Assembly: GCF_000757725.1 (NCBI RefSeq)
Contig: NZ_JJMU01000049.1
Coordinates: 1-56,036, forward strand
From: Sphingobacterium deserti
Lineage (GTDB): Bacteria > Bacteroidota > Bacteroidia > Sphingobacteriales > Sphingobacteriaceae
Length of the DNA stretch: 56,036 bases
Reading direction: 5' to 3'
Part shown: piece by piece, positions 33,362-42,333 of the stretch
Position numbering within the stretch: the stretch's first letter is position 1
Layout of the letters: every line of letters starts with the position of its first letter
Notes under the pieces: model-generated
The model's input: only the letters and a program-made list of their open reading frames with translations
Told to the model about the DNA's origin: nothing
The model's database searches: none
Program-made: the position numbers and the translations under genes

Positions 33362-36300
33362 TCTGTGGATCATCGTCTGGCTTGGGCTGTGCCTACCGCT
33401 AGGGGTTCAAGCACAAACTAGCTTGACGTTAATCGTGCGTGATAGCGCAACGCAGGAAACCGTGGCGGACTATAGTTTCACGGTAAACGGGCGCTGGCTA
33501 AAGCCTGAGAATGGACGCTATAACCTTGCGGCTTTTAAAAAACCTTATCACCTACGAGTCACCCACATCGGCTATGCCCCCTATGCGCGTAGCTTTGATA
33601 CGTTGCCCGCGCAGTTGTTGGTGCTTTTGCTGAAAGGCGAAAACGTATTGGATGAGGTGGAGGTAAACACCGGCTACCAAAGCATCAGCCGGGAGCGCCT
33701 AACAGGTTCGGTAGAAGTGGTGGGAAAAGAAGTGCTGGAGCGATCGCCAAGTTCTAATATTCTAAACCGGCTGGAAGATATGACGACGGCGGTAGCCTTC
33801 GACCGTCGCACCTATAATTACAACTTTCCACACAGTACAGATGAGAATATCAGCGTTCGGGGCATCAGCACGATCGAAAGCGCACAGGCACCGCTGATTA
33901 TTTTAGACAACTTCCCTTATGAAGGTAGTATAGAAAACATCAACCCCAACGATGTGGAGAGCATTTCGATCTTGAAAGATGCGGCGGCCTCCTCCATTTG
34001 GGGTGCACGGGCGGGCAACGGCGTTATCGTCGTTACGACAAAGAAAGGAAGTGTCCGCGAGGTTCCCCGCATCAGCCTGAGCAGCAACTTCTCCGTAGAA
34101 GCAAAGCCAGATCTTTTTCGACTCCAGCAAACCGGGAGCAGCGAATTTATCGATATGGAGATGTATCTGTTTCAACAGGGCTTTTACAATGCCCAGATCA
34201 ATAATTTGCGGCGGCCGGTGCTTTCGCCTGTGGTTGAGTTGCTGCGGCTGAACAGGGACGGGCTATTGCCCGAAGATGCTATGCGTGCCCAAATTGATCG
34301 CTACCGCGATATCGATATCCGGCAAGACTACATGGATTATTTTTACCGTAATTCTGTCGATCGGCGCTATGCGCTCAACATCAGTGGCGGCACCGAGCGC
34401 AGTGGCTATTACCTTTCTGCAGGCTTTGATCAGCAAGATCATACGCTGCGCTACAATGGTACGGAGCGAATCACGCTCAACAGCTCATACAATATCTCCT
34501 TAGGCAAAAGGGTTGATGTGCAGAGTAAAATCATGTTTAGCAGGCTGCGCAACGAACGATCTAATTTTGGGTACGACCCCATGCAACCCATCTACCCCTA
34601 TGCGCAATTGCTGGAAAATGGGGAGGCTTTAGCTGTAAACCACGGCTACAGTGCCCGCTATTTAGATGGCTTGGAAGGGCGGGGCTTGCTGGACTGGCGT
34701 TACCGGCCCTATGACGAACTGCGGGGCAGCGAAAACTGGACTTTGGCGAATGACCTGCTCATTAACCTGGGCGCCACGGTAAAGATTTTGCCCGGACTCA
34801 GCTTCAGTACAAGTGGTCAACTGGGCTATAATAACGGAAAGGGAAATCAGTTGTCTGATCTGGACAGCTACTTGGCGCGAAATCTGATCAACCGCTACAC
34901 TTCGGGCACCCAAGGTAGTTACCGGTATGGCGTGCCCATGGGAGGAATTCTCGCACAAACCTTTAGCGACAGCCGAAGCCTCTCGCTGCGTAATCAACTG
35001 GATTACCAGAAGCGATTTGCAAAAAAACACAACATTAGCATGCTGGTCGGTGCCGAAGTGCGGGAATCTACCCAAACGGGTAATGGGAACCGACTATTTG
35101 GTTATAACCCGAAAAATCTCACCTTTATACCTGTTGATTTACTTTCGAACTTTCCCACATATGAAAACGTAGGTGGATCGGTTTCCATTGGCACCACTGG
35201 TTTTTACACACAGTCGTTTACGAATCGCTTCGTATCGCTGTATGGAAATATGGCCTATACCTATGCAGATCGGTATGACCTGTATCTCAGTGCCCGGCGA
35301 GATGCATCAAATATATTTGGTGTCGAAACCAATAACAAGTGGACGCCTCTATGGTCCATAGGCGGCGCATGGAGCCTGCATAAGGAAAGTTTTTTTAACA
35401 ATGAACTATTTAGCACGCTCAAGCTTCGCATTTCATATGGCCACAGCGGCAATGTGAACAATACCGTGCCGGCGCTCAGCACTGTGCAGTATGGGGCTGC
35501 TGTTTCCGGATATGGACGCTTGCGGTTTGCAACCCTTGTCAATCCGCCCAACCCGTCGTTACGCTGGGAAAATGTGCAAACGACCAACCTAGGGCTGGAC
35601 TTTGCACTATTGAAAAGCCGCCTGAAAGGCTCCATCGATCTGTATCAAAAAAAATCGGTGGACTTAATAGGTAGCACACCGATGGATCCGACAACGGGCA
35701 TTACGCAGATGAATATGAACAGTGCAGATCTGATGGGGCGGGGGATGGATTTTACGTTGACAAGTCAGAATCTGCAAGGTGCCCTCCAATGGTCCAGCAC
35801 ATTGATGCTTAGCTATAATAAAGTGATGGTAACACGGTATATGGTCGAGCGGAATCCAGTGATGTCTGCGATACAGAATGTTGCTCCCATAGAAGGCTAC
35901 CCGGCGTATGCAGTTTTCAGTTATCCGTGGGGCGGGCTAAACCCCGAAACGGGTAACCCAATAGGCTTTTTGAATGGAGAGGCTAGCGAGGATTATCGGA
36001 ATATCATTAACAATTCGACTATTGATGACCTGATTTTGCATGGCAACGCACGCCCACTATGGTTTGGCTCACTCCGCAATGACCTGCGTTACAAAAATAT
36101 CTCGCTGTCGATGAATATTGGGTTTCGATTTCAATACTTCTTTAGGCGTGCTGGCTTGGAGCAGGGCGGTCTAGGAACGTGGAGACCTATACATGCCGAC
36201 TGGTCTACACGTTGGCAGGCTTCCGGGGATGAACAGTATACGAACGTCCCATCCTTTATCTACCCAACGAATTCGTTTAGAGATAACTTTTATAACGGTG

Positions 36301-36524
36301 CGGAGGTAAATGTGCAACGTGGAGATGTGCTGCGCTTGAACGATGTGCGCGTGGCGTACCGATGGGGGAAATCGCGCTTTTTTCAAAACATAGAGTGTTT
36401 TGCCTTGGTCTCCAATGTGGGGATATTATGGAGAGCAAATGATATAGGGATAGACCCGGCGACGCCGCGAAATGAAATTGGCCTACCCCGCACGGTTTCG
36501 ATTGGATTTACTATGGGTTTGTAA
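33348..36524 (+). CDS. SusC/RagA-family TonB-dependent outer-membrane transporter
   Basis: This 1058-residue protein has a signal peptide (cleaved near GVQA-QTSL), a carboxypeptidase-like regulatory domain (about 24-110), a plug with ISVRGIST, PLIILDNFPYEG and NPNDVESISILKDAAASSIWGARAGNGVIVVTTKKG-like features, and a 22-strand-type barrel. There is no N-terminal anti-sigma-interaction (STN) domain. With the following SusD it forms a TonB-driven uptake complex. The substrate cannot be read: no glycosidase, peptidase or sigma/anti-sigma pair is nearby, but the TlpA-like partner is typical of peptide- or iron-type Sus pairs in this group. Confidence 0.95.
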   Translation: MVRCSLWIIVWLGLCLPLGVQAQTSLTLIVRDSATQETVADYSFTVNGRWLKPENGRYNLAAFKKPYHLRVTHIGYAPYARSFDTLPAQLLVLLLKGENVLDEVEVNTGYQSISRERLTGSVEVVGKEVLERSPSSNILNRLEDMTTAVAFDRRTYNYNFPHSTDENISVRGISTIESAQAPLIILDNFPYEGSIENINPNDVESISILKDAAASSIWGARAGNGVIVVTTKKGSVREVPRISLSSNFSVEAKPDLFRLQQTGSSEFIDMEMYLFQQGFYNAQINNLRRPVLSPVVELLRLNRDGLLPEDAMRAQIDRYRDIDIRQDYMDYFYRNSVDRRYALNISGGTERSGYYLSAGFDQQDHTLRYNGTERITLNSSYNISLGKRVDVQSKIMFSRLRNERSNFGYDPMQPIYPYAQLLENGEALAVNHGYSARYLDGLEGRGLLDWRYRPYDELRGSENWTLANDLLINLGATVKILPGLSFSTSGQLGYNNGKGNQLSDLDSYLARNLINRYTSGTQGSYRYGVPMGGILAQTFSDSRSLSLRNQLDYQKRFAKKHNISMLVGAEVRESTQTGNGNRLFGYNPKNLTFIPVDLLSNFPTYENVGGSVSIGTTGFYTQSFTNRFVSLYGNMAYTYADRYDLYLSARRDASNIFGVETNNKWTPLWSIGGAWSLHKESFFNNELFSTLKLRISYGHSGNVNNTVPALSTVQYGAAVSGYGRLRFATLVNPPNPSLRWENVQTTNLGLDFALLKSRLKGSIDLYQKKSVDLIGSTPMDPTTGITQMNMNSADLMGRGMDFTLTSQNLQGALQWSSTLMLSYNKVMVTRYMVERNPVMSAIQNVAPIEGYPAYAVFSYPWGGLNPETGNPIGFLNGEASEDYRNIINNSTIDDLILHGNARPLWFGSLRNDLRYKNISLSMNIGFRFQYFFRRAGLEQGGLGTWRPIHADWSTRWQASGDEQYTNVPSFIYPTNSFRDNFYNGAEVNVQRGDVLRLNDVRVAYRWGKSRFFQNIECFALVSNVGILWRANDIGIDPATPRNEIGLPRTVSIGFTMGL

Positions 36525-36615
36525 TACAGCATAATATTATACTAGTGCCGCACAATACCAAACATGATATGAACATCTATACAAGCTGTTTTAACAGCCT
36601 TAAAAATATATACAT

Positions 36616-37947
36616 ATGAATAATATACGAACTTATCTCGCGCTACTAGGGCTCCTTTCGAGTTGTAGCAATTACTTGGATGTGAAACCTGACGCCAGTT
36701 TGGCAACCATTGACCGAGCTTCGGAACTATATGCCTTAATGGATAATGAGTTTGTGATGCATCAGCAGATTATAACTGGAGAGGATTTGGCAGATAACTA
36801 CTATGTGCTGGATCAAACCTGGAACGCCTCAACCTCAGAAATGGTGCGAAATAAATACATTTACAGCACTACGGAAAACGACGAGGTTGGCTGGTCGGGC
36901 ATATACACGGAAGTTTATTATGCGAATGTTGTATTGGAAAGGGTGGAAGAACTTCGTGAAAATTTAACCCCAACTGAATATAATGAGATCAAAGGAACTG
37001 CCTTGTTTTACCGGAGCCTAGCTTTTTTTGAAGCCTTAACGCTATTTGCCATGCCCTATCGGGTGGGTGGAAATGAGGATGCGTTAGGCGTTCCCTTACG
37101 CACCACGGCTGATGTAAATATCTCATTTCCACGAGCGACAGTAGGGGCATCCTACCGCAAGATTTTTGAAGATTTAGCTATGTCTGTCGATCTGTTGCCA
37201 TCGACCACCGCTGTGCAGTCCCGACCATCGAAACGCGCGGCCAGGGGGCTGCAGGCTAGGGTAGCCTTTGATATTGGCGATTATGAAAGGGCATTTGCGT
37301 TTTCTCAACTTGTATTACAGGAGGAAAGTACGTTGTTAGATTTTGCGACGATAGATCATACGGCGGCGCTCCCCTTTGATAGGTATAATATTGAAGTGAT
37401 TCACTACACCTATCGATTTAGCGATTTTCTTGCACCCCAGCGTTCTATCGTAGACTCTGTGCTTTACACGTCTTACACCGATGCGGATTACCGAAAGCGC
37501 TGCTATTTTCAATTTAATGCAGATGCGGATGTGGTTTTTAAGGGAAGCTTCACTCAAGCAAATAACTCACAATTCACAGGACTAAGCACGAGCGAAATAT
37601 ATCTTACCTGCATAGAGTCTGCGCTACGAACAAACCGGGAGGAAGCAAGTCGGGAATGGCTGAATCCCTATTTGCGGATGCGGTATATGCCTACAGGCAT
37701 CCCAAACACGGCAGTTTCCGCTACGGAGCTTTTGTCGCTTGTACAAAGCGAGCGTAGAAAGGAATTGATCTATAGAAACCGCCGATGGAGCGATATTCGC
37801 AGGCGTAATTTGGATGGGGAAAATATTGTGCTGCAACGTAGGCTCAATGGGCAGCTTTACAGCCTGGAGCCTAATAGCTCGGGCTATGCGTTACCTATAC
37901 CGTTGGAGGCCATTAGGTATAGTGGAATTGAACAGAATCTGCGGTAA
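36616..37947 (+). CDS. SusD/RagB-family surface lipoprotein
   Basis: This 443-residue lipoprotein (lipobox LSSC, Cys17) has SusD features: NYLDVKPDASLATIDRASEL, a helical TPR-like scaffold (YNEIKGTALFYRSLAFFEAL) and the C-terminal RRKELIYRNRRWSDIRR motif. It is the lid and substrate-capturing partner of the SusC transporter encoded 91 bp upstream. At 443 residues it is shorter than the 500-600 usual for SusD, mainly in the C-terminal half. A hairpin follows the gene. Confidence 0.93.
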   Translation: MNNIRTYLALLGLLSSCSNYLDVKPDASLATIDRASELYALMDNEFVMHQQIITGEDLADNYYVLDQTWNASTSEMVRNKYIYSTTENDEVGWSGIYTEVYYANVVLERVEELRENLTPTEYNEIKGTALFYRSLAFFEALTLFAMPYRVGGNEDALGVPLRTTADVNISFPRATVGASYRKIFEDLAMSVDLLPSTTAVQSRPSKRAARGLQARVAFDIGDYERAFAFSQLVLQEESTLLDFATIDHTAALPFDRYNIEVIHYTYRFSDFLAPQRSIVDSVLYTSYTDADYRKRCYFQFNADADVVFKGSFTQANNSQFTGLSTSEIYLTCIESALRTNREEASREWLNPYLRMRYMPTGIPNTAVSATELLSLVQSERRKELIYRNRRWSDIRRRNLDGENIVLQRRLNGQLYSLEPNSSGYALPIPLEAIRYSGIEQNLR

Positions 37948-37953
37948 ATAGGA

Positions 37954-37972
37954 AGGGCCCCGTATGGGCCCT
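37954..37972. terminator. Hairpin after susD, possible terminator
   Basis: AGGGCCC pairs perfectly with GGGCCCT around CGTAT. No T run follows on the plus strand, so termination is possible but not certain. It lies between convergent genes. Confidence 0.55.
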
Positions 37973-37986
37973 CCGCTTAATAGCAC

Positions 37987-38334
37987 CTAATTTTGTAGCT
38001 TAACGCTTTCAGAAGGTTCTCGAGTTTGTATGGTGCTTAAAATGTGATTAACCAAGGGGCTGCTTAGTACGGGTCTGTCGTTGCCATCGTTTGCTGCTGC
38101 TATCGAACACAGTTCGGTACCACCTTCACATGGCGGCTGCTCATCCGCTAGCTGGTAGTTATCAGGGTTTTCTATTTCTCCCAAGCTTTGGTCTGCACCC
38201 GTATAAATAAACCAATTTTGTGTTTGCGATTCGCTTGCTGCCACCTCTAACGCTTTCACTGCGAAAAATACACCAAATACTAAGATACTGAAAAGTATGC
38301 TGGCCCGTAGCCAGCTTGTTTTTATTGTTGCCAT
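37987..38334 (-). CDS. DUF6520-like small secreted protein
   Basis: This 115-residue protein has an N-terminal hydrophobic segment (RASILFSILVFGVFFAVKA) and a region with two Cys residues (PPCEGGTELCSIA) typical of the Bacteroidota-only DUF6520 family. Function is unknown. It is probably exported. It is convergent with the SusD gene and separated from it by the hairpin. Confidence 0.75.
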   Translation of the reverse strand: MATIKTSWLRASILFSILVFGVFFAVKALEVAASESQTQNWFIYTGADQSLGEIENPDNYQLADEQPPCEGGTELCSIAAANDGNDRPVLSSPLVNHILSTIQTREPSESVKLQN

Positions 38335-38700
38335 AAACTAAATATGCACTTTTAGGTCAGTGCGAACTTAAGTTACCATTCTTGTTTAATATCCAGCGAT
38401 GTGTTACATCGCACAGCGCATTAGCTGCTAACCCACTGTTTGGTTAACCCATTGTCCGGCGCGCGGCGCCGGAATAACGCAAATTTCTTACGATACCTTT
38501 TCATGCTATTCCTGTTTTCGTTTTCATAGGGCTGGATGAATCTGTTGACTCAATGGCCTTTACAAAATTAGGAAGGTAGCAGGCTGTATTGCTGATTAGA
38601 TTGGAAGCTGGGTAATGATAGTTTGGAAAGAAGTTTTCGCGCGGATAGTGCGATATGCAAACAAAGCGTGGACAGCATTGTTTTTGTCTTAAAACATATG
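38335..38700. other. Intergenic stretch with a GC-rich hairpin
   Basis: A strong hairpin, CCGGCGC-GCG-GCGCCGG, lies at 38,456-38,472, with nearby direct repeats of TTAACCCA-type sequence. No gene is supported. In-frame starts upstream of the DinB gene in its last 80 bases were not accepted. Confidence 0.45.
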
Positions 38701-39216
38701 GCTATGATGGAATATAAAACAGCAGAGGCTTTTGAAGAGGTGAGCGATGCTTTTGTCGACATTATTAAAAACTTGGATGAAGAGGTTTTAAACACAAAGC
38801 CTGCCGATGGCGGCTGGTCTCCAGGGCAAATAGGCGATCATATCCGGAAATCGTATGCCTCTGTAGATACGATGAACGGCAACAGCCGCGAAACCGAGCG
38901 GGAGCCTGATGCCCGTATTCCTGAAATCAAATCTACCTTCCTAAATTTCGATATAAAGATGGAATCGCCCGAGGGCGTGCTCCCTACGGAGAAAAGAATA
39001 GACAAGGAGAAACTTCTCGGTGCGCTAGAGCTCCGGATTCGGCAAAGTATTGATGTGATTGATAACCATGATCTAACACATACTTGCACCGATTACGAAA
39101 TTCCGGAATACGGCGCCTTTACACGGTTGGAGTGGTTGTGGTTTAATATCTACCATACGCAGCGCCATTTAAAGCAGCTGCAAGATACCGTCAAGGCTTT
39201 GCGAAAAGCAGATTAG
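38701..39216 (+). CDS. DinB-family four-helix-bundle protein
   Basis: This 171-residue protein of the DinB/YfiT-like metal-binding family has PADGGWSPGQIGDHIRKS with the first metal-binding His, and the C-terminal WFNIYHTQRHLKQLQ with two more His residues. These proteins are often thiol-dependent transferases or hydrolases. The ATG at 38,701 is the first that fits the family; earlier in-frame starts add unrelated sequence. The gene ends 4 bp inside the convergent AraC-type gene. Confidence 0.85.
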   Translation, partial: AMMEYKTAEAFEEVSDAFVDIIKNLDEEVLNTKPADGGWSPGQIGDHIRKSYASVDTMNGNSRETEREPDARIPEIKSTFLNFDIKMESPEGVLPTEKRIDKEKLLGALELRIRQSIDVIDNHDLTHTCTDYEIPEYGAFTRLEWLWFNIYHTQRHLKQLQDTVKALRKAD

Positions 39217-40226
39217 TTACACTTTCTAAGGCGCCGCGCGCGGTAGTTGCTGGGAGTTTCTTGCATATGTTTTTTGAAGAAATGATGAAAAGCCTCCATA
39301 GAGCTGTAACCGCAACTATAGGCACATTCCTTTACCGTATAACCATCGGAAAGTAGTGCTTTGCTTTTTTCTAACAAGAGCTGTTCCTTTAGCTTTTGTC
39401 CGCTCTGTCCGTAGTAGGTACGTAGCAATTGATGAATGTATCGGCCGCTTAATCCTAATTCTTTTGCGAGTCGAGTGATGCGTACTTGTTGCCCTTCTTC
39501 ATTTACATAGTGCCGCAAAAGGGTATAGGCTTCTTTAGCCAAACGTTTTTCATGTTGTTGCGTGCCTCGCGCTGCGGAGATCGCTTCATGGGCAAACTGA
39601 ATCAGCTCGATCACTTTACCCAGGATGTACTGATCGTTGCCGAGACGACGGGAATGCAGCGAACTACATAGTCGGGTAATAAGATCCTCACTACGCTTAT
39701 CAATGCGGTAGGGGGATGTTGCTTCAGCGGCTGTAGCTTGTGTGCGGTAGGCATGGACTAAAGGCCTTATAAAAGCATAGGGGTGATCACTCTCTTTTCG
39801 GAAAAGTGTAGCGCGAAAGGCAAAAATAAATAGCTGGCTTTGCCCAGATCCAAGGTATACGCTGAAATCACCTTTCGGAAGATACAAGAAGCACGCTTCC
39901 CCGACAGATAGGATGCCAGGATCGGGTAGGATGGCAGGAAACAGACTGATGGGCTCATCTGCCGTCAGCAGATACAGCGCATGTAGATCGGGACGTGTTA
40001 TTGCAATTGATAAGGATAATGGAGATCGAATGTTGGTTTCAAGCAGCTGTAAGTAAGCATGCTGTCCATCAAACTCTTGCAAGATGGCTTGCTGATTATT
40101 AGTTCCTAACCAAAAGCTAGTCTTTGCATGTTTCATACGTATAGTCGGTTTAAACGGTTCCCGTTGCTTAATATATGGCACTTCCTTGAAGTGTATTGAG
40201 AGTACATGATAAAAGCTTTTTTCCAT
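39213..40226 (-). CDS. AraC-family transcriptional regulator
   Basis: This 337-residue protein has a C-terminal AraC/XylS domain with two helix-turn-helix motifs (ITRLAKELGLSGRYIHQLLRTY and VKECAYSCGYSSMEAFHHFF). The N-terminal 230 residues have a cupin-like character typical of ligand-sensing regulators but are not recognised. The ATG at 40,226 was preferred to a start at 40,283. The target is unknown; the divergent membrane gene at 40,712 and the convergent DinB gene are the nearest candidates. Confidence 0.88.
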   Translation of the reverse strand: MEKSFYHVLSIHFKEVPYIKQREPFKPTIRMKHAKTSFWLGTNNQQAILQEFDGQHAYLQLLETNIRSPLSLSIAITRPDLHALYLLTADEPISLFPAILPDPGILSVGEACFLYLPKGDFSVYLGSGQSQLFIFAFRATLFRKESDHPYAFIRPLVHAYRTQATAAEATSPYRIDKRSEDLITRLCSSLHSRRLGNDQYILGKVIELIQFAHEAISAARGTQQHEKRLAKEAYTLLRHYVNEEGQQVRITRLAKELGLSGRYIHQLLRTYYGQSGQKLKEQLLLEKSKALLSDGYTVKECAYSCGYSSMEAFHHFFKKHMQETPSNYRARRLRKCN

Positions 40227-40711
40227 AAGCAGATTTGCTAAATAAATGGATAGGGTATAGTTCTTTGGCGCCAAGTATAGCAACCATTATAAATTCATGC
40301 AATTATGGTAAGCTCGTTCTATAGCTGTTTTATCATTAGCTATGTGCAGGCTATTCCGCTCTTAACTAGATTCAAGCCCTATTAGTCCTCATTAACGTAT
40401 CTATAAAAGACTCGCTTTTTTCTCAGTTCTACGAAGATGTTTTGTCAAAAGATGGCTAATATGGTAAGTTTGATCCATAGTAGGCTCTTAAAAAATGATT
40501 GATATGCAGTTTCTTTACAGTTTATGGAACCGCTTAATATTTTTGTATTCTTTTGGTGGTAGTCGATAGATGTTCTTGGGTGTTTGTTTTTTTTATGAAC
40601 TTGTTTAGATTCTTTGTCGTTATTCGTTATTTTGTATATATTAGGCAGGTAGAGTATTGAATAAAATCGCTAAGATTTTAAGTGTTAACCAAGTATTGCA
40701 CGGATTATTTT
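40227..40711. other. Divergent intergenic region
   Basis: This 485-bp AT-rich region between two divergent genes must hold both promoters. No perfect TAnnTTTG box is seen; TTATTTTG near 40,630 comes close. No gene, hairpin or repeat stands out. Confidence 0.4.
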
Positions 40712-41857
40712 ATGAAGTTCAGTTATGTTTTTTTGTTAGCTTTCTTATTGGCATTGTTGATCAACCTAACCGCTTCCGCAGGCACCTTGGCGCAACCGCT
40801 TCGAAGCTTTCGATTTTGGCTGGCTACCGTGCTCACTACGGGTGCACTCACCGGGTACGCACTCTGGATTTCTTATATCAGAATCCATTTCTCACCTCAC
40901 TCGAACGGTAAATTTACACGTTTTAAAAAATGGAATGCCTCTCCCCTTTATTTCTTATTCGCCCTCACACCTATATACGTCGTGCATCTCACGATGATCG
41001 CTATAATAGGCGAGGCACTCGATATTGTCCAAGACATAGTTTTGCACTATCTGCTGTATTATATGCCTACCATTGTAGTGGTTACTGTTTTCTATGCATT
41101 TACACTTTTGCACCGACATAAGCTTGGTCTCCTTTACCATGTGCCTCTACTTAAGGGCGAAAATAGCAGTACCTCAGAGCATAGGGTCGAAAATTTTGCT
41201 TCAAAACAACAGCGTATGAATATGCAAGCAGAACGTGTTGCCGATTTGTTGCCGCGACCTTTGGAACAACGGCCAGTAGATACCTATCCGGATCAAGGAC
41301 CTGCCACAGTTGAGCAAGGGCTTCATAAATTGGTTGATTTGGAAGAGATGCAGGAATCACAAGTGCTACCTTTCGACAAAACAGACCGCTCGCGTTTCGA
41401 CAACGAAAGCTATCCCCAAAATCTCTACTATTACCTTATCGAAAAGGGAGGGGCCAAGCTATCTATGCTCGGCGCTGCACCACGATTTCTAGACATCGTC
41501 TTTATTAATTCTGCCTCTAGGTGGCGATATGTGATTTTGCGAAATGGCGAGAAGCTTCAAGCTGATGCTGTGCTCGGTCAACTTAAAAAGCGGGAGCTGG
41601 ACAAGTGGATGCTTAAAATTTCGGCCAATATTTATGTAAATATGCTACTGGTTATTTATCCGTTGAATAAAAAAGCAAACCAACTGGAACTCCAACCGGA
41701 CATAGTAGCCGCTTTGCTTGAAAAGTACAGCTTAGTAGACCAAAGAAAACTACTAAAGATAGGCCGAGGCATGCCTAAAGACATTTTGGAGAAGTTTTTA
41801 GTAAATGTCCGAACGATGGACCACAAAGGATGGAATGATTTTATTCCATTAACTTGA
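40712..41857 (+). CDS. Four-helix membrane protein with LytTR-like C-terminus
   Basis: This 381-residue protein has four membrane segments in the first 135 residues (about 1-18, 32-52, 77-100, 110-132), a polar linker of about 100 residues, and a C-terminal part that looks like a LytTR DNA-binding domain (FLDIVFINSASRWRYVILRNGE, then LGQLKKREL and ISANIYVNMLLV). A membrane-bound LytTR regulator would sense at the membrane and bind DNA directly. The ATG at 40,712 begins the first helix. The match in the C-terminus is moderate; it could be a diverged domain that no longer binds DNA. Confidence 0.75.
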   Translation: MKFSYVFLLAFLLALLINLTASAGTLAQPLRSFRFWLATVLTTGALTGYALWISYIRIHFSPHSNGKFTRFKKWNASPLYFLFALTPIYVVHLTMIAIIGEALDIVQDIVLHYLLYYMPTIVVVTVFYAFTLLHRHKLGLLYHVPLLKGENSSTSEHRVENFASKQQRMNMQAERVADLLPRPLEQRPVDTYPDQGPATVEQGLHKLVDLEEMQESQVLPFDKTDRSRFDNESYPQNLYYYLIEKGGAKLSMLGAAPRFLDIVFINSASRWRYVILRNGEKLQADAVLGQLKKRELDKWMLKISANIYVNMLLVIYPLNKKANQLELQPDIVAALLEKYSLVDQRKLLKIGRGMPKDILEKFLVNVRTMDHKGWNDFIPLT

Positions 41858-42019
41858 TCCCCTCACCGCCGTATAGACTTTCGATAGGTGAAAATAGGAA
41901 GTTGTGGATCCTTCCAAACAAATGATCCATTACCAAATTTAAGGATATGTTTTTAATGATTTATTAACATAGGAAGCAGCATTTATTAATATACATTGTT
42001 TAGTATTGTTAAACTTTTG

Positions 42020-42331
42020 ATGACAATCATGATTGACGATACACATTTAATAAGCAAAGGGGTGAACCGACGCGCTAATAACTTAGGATGGGTTGCTAAG
42101 CGTCTATTTGGAAAGACGTTTACACGGCTTGTGAATGATGGCGAAAGATTTGTGAATGAGGTGCTATCATCAGAATATTTGCATTTAATAGTATCAAACG
42201 ATAATATTGTCGTAGAAAAGGGAGAAGGAAAGCGCTATCGTCGAAACATCACGAGGAGGGAAATTTGGAATAGGGCTTTTGGGATTTCGAAGATTGCATG
42301 TAAGCATGCGCTTAAGAACATGGTAAGCTAA
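42020..42331 (+). CDS. Small basic protein of unknown function (103 aa)
   Basis: A soluble, Arg- and Lys-rich protein (NRRANNLGWVAKRLFGKTF, then KGEGKRYRRNITRREIWNRA) without recognised domain. It ends only 2 bp before the DUF5690 gene, which suggests co-translation and supports it as real. The ATG at 42,020 was chosen; one at 42,029 is equally possible. It may be a nucleic-acid-binding protein from its charge, but no motif proves this. Confidence 0.55.
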   Translation: MTIMIDDTHLISKGVNRRANNLGWVAKRLFGKTFTRLVNDGERFVNEVLSSEYLHLIVSNDNIVVEKGEGKRYRRNITRREIWNRAFGISKIACKHALKNMVS

Positions 42332-42333
42332 CA

